A stretch of 61,510 nucleotides of DNA from a bacterium (GTDB lineage Bacteria; Bacillota; Clostridia; Lachnospirales; Lachnospiraceae): assembly GCA_023667365.1 (NCBI GenBank), contig JAMPAG010000006.1, forward strand, positions 1 through 61,510, in the 5' to 3' direction. Below, piece by piece: positions 60,596 through 61,510 of this stretch. The notes beneath the pieces are model-generated. The model was not told where the DNA came from, made no database searches, and saw nothing but the letters and a program-made list of their open reading frames with translations. A program made the translations under genes and the position numbers. Numbering within the stretch: the first letter of the stretch is position 1; each line of letters opens with the position of its first letter.

Positions 60596-61510
60596 TTATA
60601 ACACTCCGCTATTCTTGTCCCGTTCTTCATCAAGCCATTCTTTTAACTTTAATTGTAATATTTTTTGTCTGGCAGGTACAATTTGTACTCTTTTGCATAA
60701 ATATTGGCATCTTCTGGCAATGTCAAGTCAACCAATGCTTCATCACTCTTTTTGCAAAGCAAAATGCCGATTGTTGGATTTTCCCCTTCTATTCTTTCAT
60801 AACGATCAAAATAATTTACATACATCTGCATTTGCCCTAAATCTTGATGAGTTAGTTCATCTGCCTTAAAGTCAATAAGTACATAGCACCGTAACAAACG
60901 GTTATATAAAATCAACGTAAAAATTTTTGTCATTGAATGTAAAACGCTTCTGACGTTGTTCAAATAAAAATCCTTTTCCTAACTCTAACAAAAATTTTTG
61001 CATTTTATCAATGACTGCTGATTCCAAATCACTTTCATGATAAGATGCTTTGTCCTCCAATCCGGAAAACTCAAGAACATATGGCGTATGTAAAATATCT
61101 TCTGGCTTTTGCGGTATTGCTCCCTCATTTGCCAATCGCAGTACATCATCTTTATTCCTGCTTAAAGCAAGTCTTTCATAAAGACTGGAATGATATTGTC
61201 TTTTCAAAGTAGATACATTCCAACAGGAACGTATCGCTTCCTTTTCATAAAACTCTCTCTCATCTTTATCTTCAATACGCATAAGTATCTGATAATGTGT
61301 CCAACTCAGCTTAAATGGAAGTTTAGAATATGCGATGTCCAATTCCCAATTGGACAATTCCAATTTCCTGTTCCAATTGTCCAATTTGCGATTGGATAAT
61401 TTCATTCTCCCTGTCCCTATAAGTCATATAGAACTGTCTCATTCCCGCAACATTGCTTCTGGAAAATCCCCTTCCGTATTCTTTTGTAAGATATGCAGAT
61501 AAGGACTCAA
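60596..61510 (-). pseudogene. DUF1016/YhcG-type PDDEXK nuclease, frameshifted and cut by window end
   Basis: Homologous segments lie in different frames: LSAYLTKEYGRGFSRSN (61510 side), then KLSWTHYQILMRIEDKDERE to FNDKNFYVDF (61390-60905), then LYNRLLRCYVLIDFKADELT to LYLPDK (60930-60660), then ILQLKLKEWLDEERDKN to a stop at 60596. Frame is lost near 61340-61400 (in a CCAATTG-rich stretch), near 60905-60915, and near 60655-60660 at a run of six A where seven would restore it. YhcG-type proteins combine an N-terminal winged helix with a PDDEXK nuclease and accompany defence islands. Sequencing error in homopolymers is an alternative. AT-rich. Confidence 0.8.

Noticed and set aside
1..61510. 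tRNA, rRNA or CRISPR array
   Set aside because: No TPsiC-like signatures with cloverleaf arms, no rRNA segments and no regularly spaced direct repeats with unique spacers were seen on reading.

Overview
The window looks like the chromosome of a spore-forming Clostridium-type Firmicute, most likely a gut Lachnospiraceae. The evidence is the strong SD sequences, sigma-A promoters with 16-17 bp spacers, a CIRCE element in front of clpB, a SpoVAE homologue, GerMN and SpoIID-like proteins, two DegV proteins, and Firmicute families such as DUF6320, DUF6062 and DUF5685. By eye G+C is near one half. A few genes (37.7-38.2 kb and 60.1-61.5 kb) are clearly more AT-rich and look acquired. There are no rRNA, tRNA or CRISPR features and no intact transposase.

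Layout. 0.1-7.1 kb: one minus-strand operon comEA - response regulator - histidine kinase - GerMN lipoprotein - comEC. 7.2-13.9 kb: a minus-strand arginine operon argC - sseB-like - GNAT - argB - argD, followed by a solute-binding protein and a small EamA-type transporter. A 213-bp miniature inverted-repeat element sits exactly in the argB/argD junction. 14.0-16.7 kb: an Rpn-type nuclease and, divergently, argG behind ArgR-like boxes. 16.8-20.7 kb: an aldo/keto reductase with ferredoxin domain, a Sel1-repeat protein whose leader holds seven heptanucleotide repeats, and an unknown membrane protein. 21.0-28.5 kb: a sensory locus with a LytTR regulator, two lipoproteins that fuse a solute-binding domain to a 5'-nucleotidase C-terminal domain, and a large hybrid kinase. 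28.5-32.4 kb: DUF1294, an esterase and, divergently, a condensation/acetyltransferase-fold protein with DUF6320.

32.6-36.8 kb: a tight operon degV - plsC-like - GT8 - GT8::PlsC fusion, probably for glycolipid synthesis and the most interesting candidate new pathway. 37-44 kb: small unknowns, a PBECR4-like protein, a second DegV, a lone spoVAE, a flavin reductase-rubredoxin fusion, RidA, and a SpoIID-like peptidoglycan-binding protein. 44.4-49.6 kb: a uracil/xanthine-type permease, then a 7TM hybrid kinase with Hpt and its response regulator. 49.9-55.6 kb: DUF6062, an operon zinc-ribbon - DUF5685 - J-domain protein, then CIRCE-controlled clpB. 55.8-61.5 kb: a third hybrid kinase, a cation diffusion facilitator, a NUDIX hydrolase, and a DUF1016 nuclease gene broken by several frameshifts.

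Recurring themes are sensory phosphorelays paired with solute-binding proteins lacking permeases, in-frame minisatellites in exported proteins, and at least two families of palindromic intergenic repeats.
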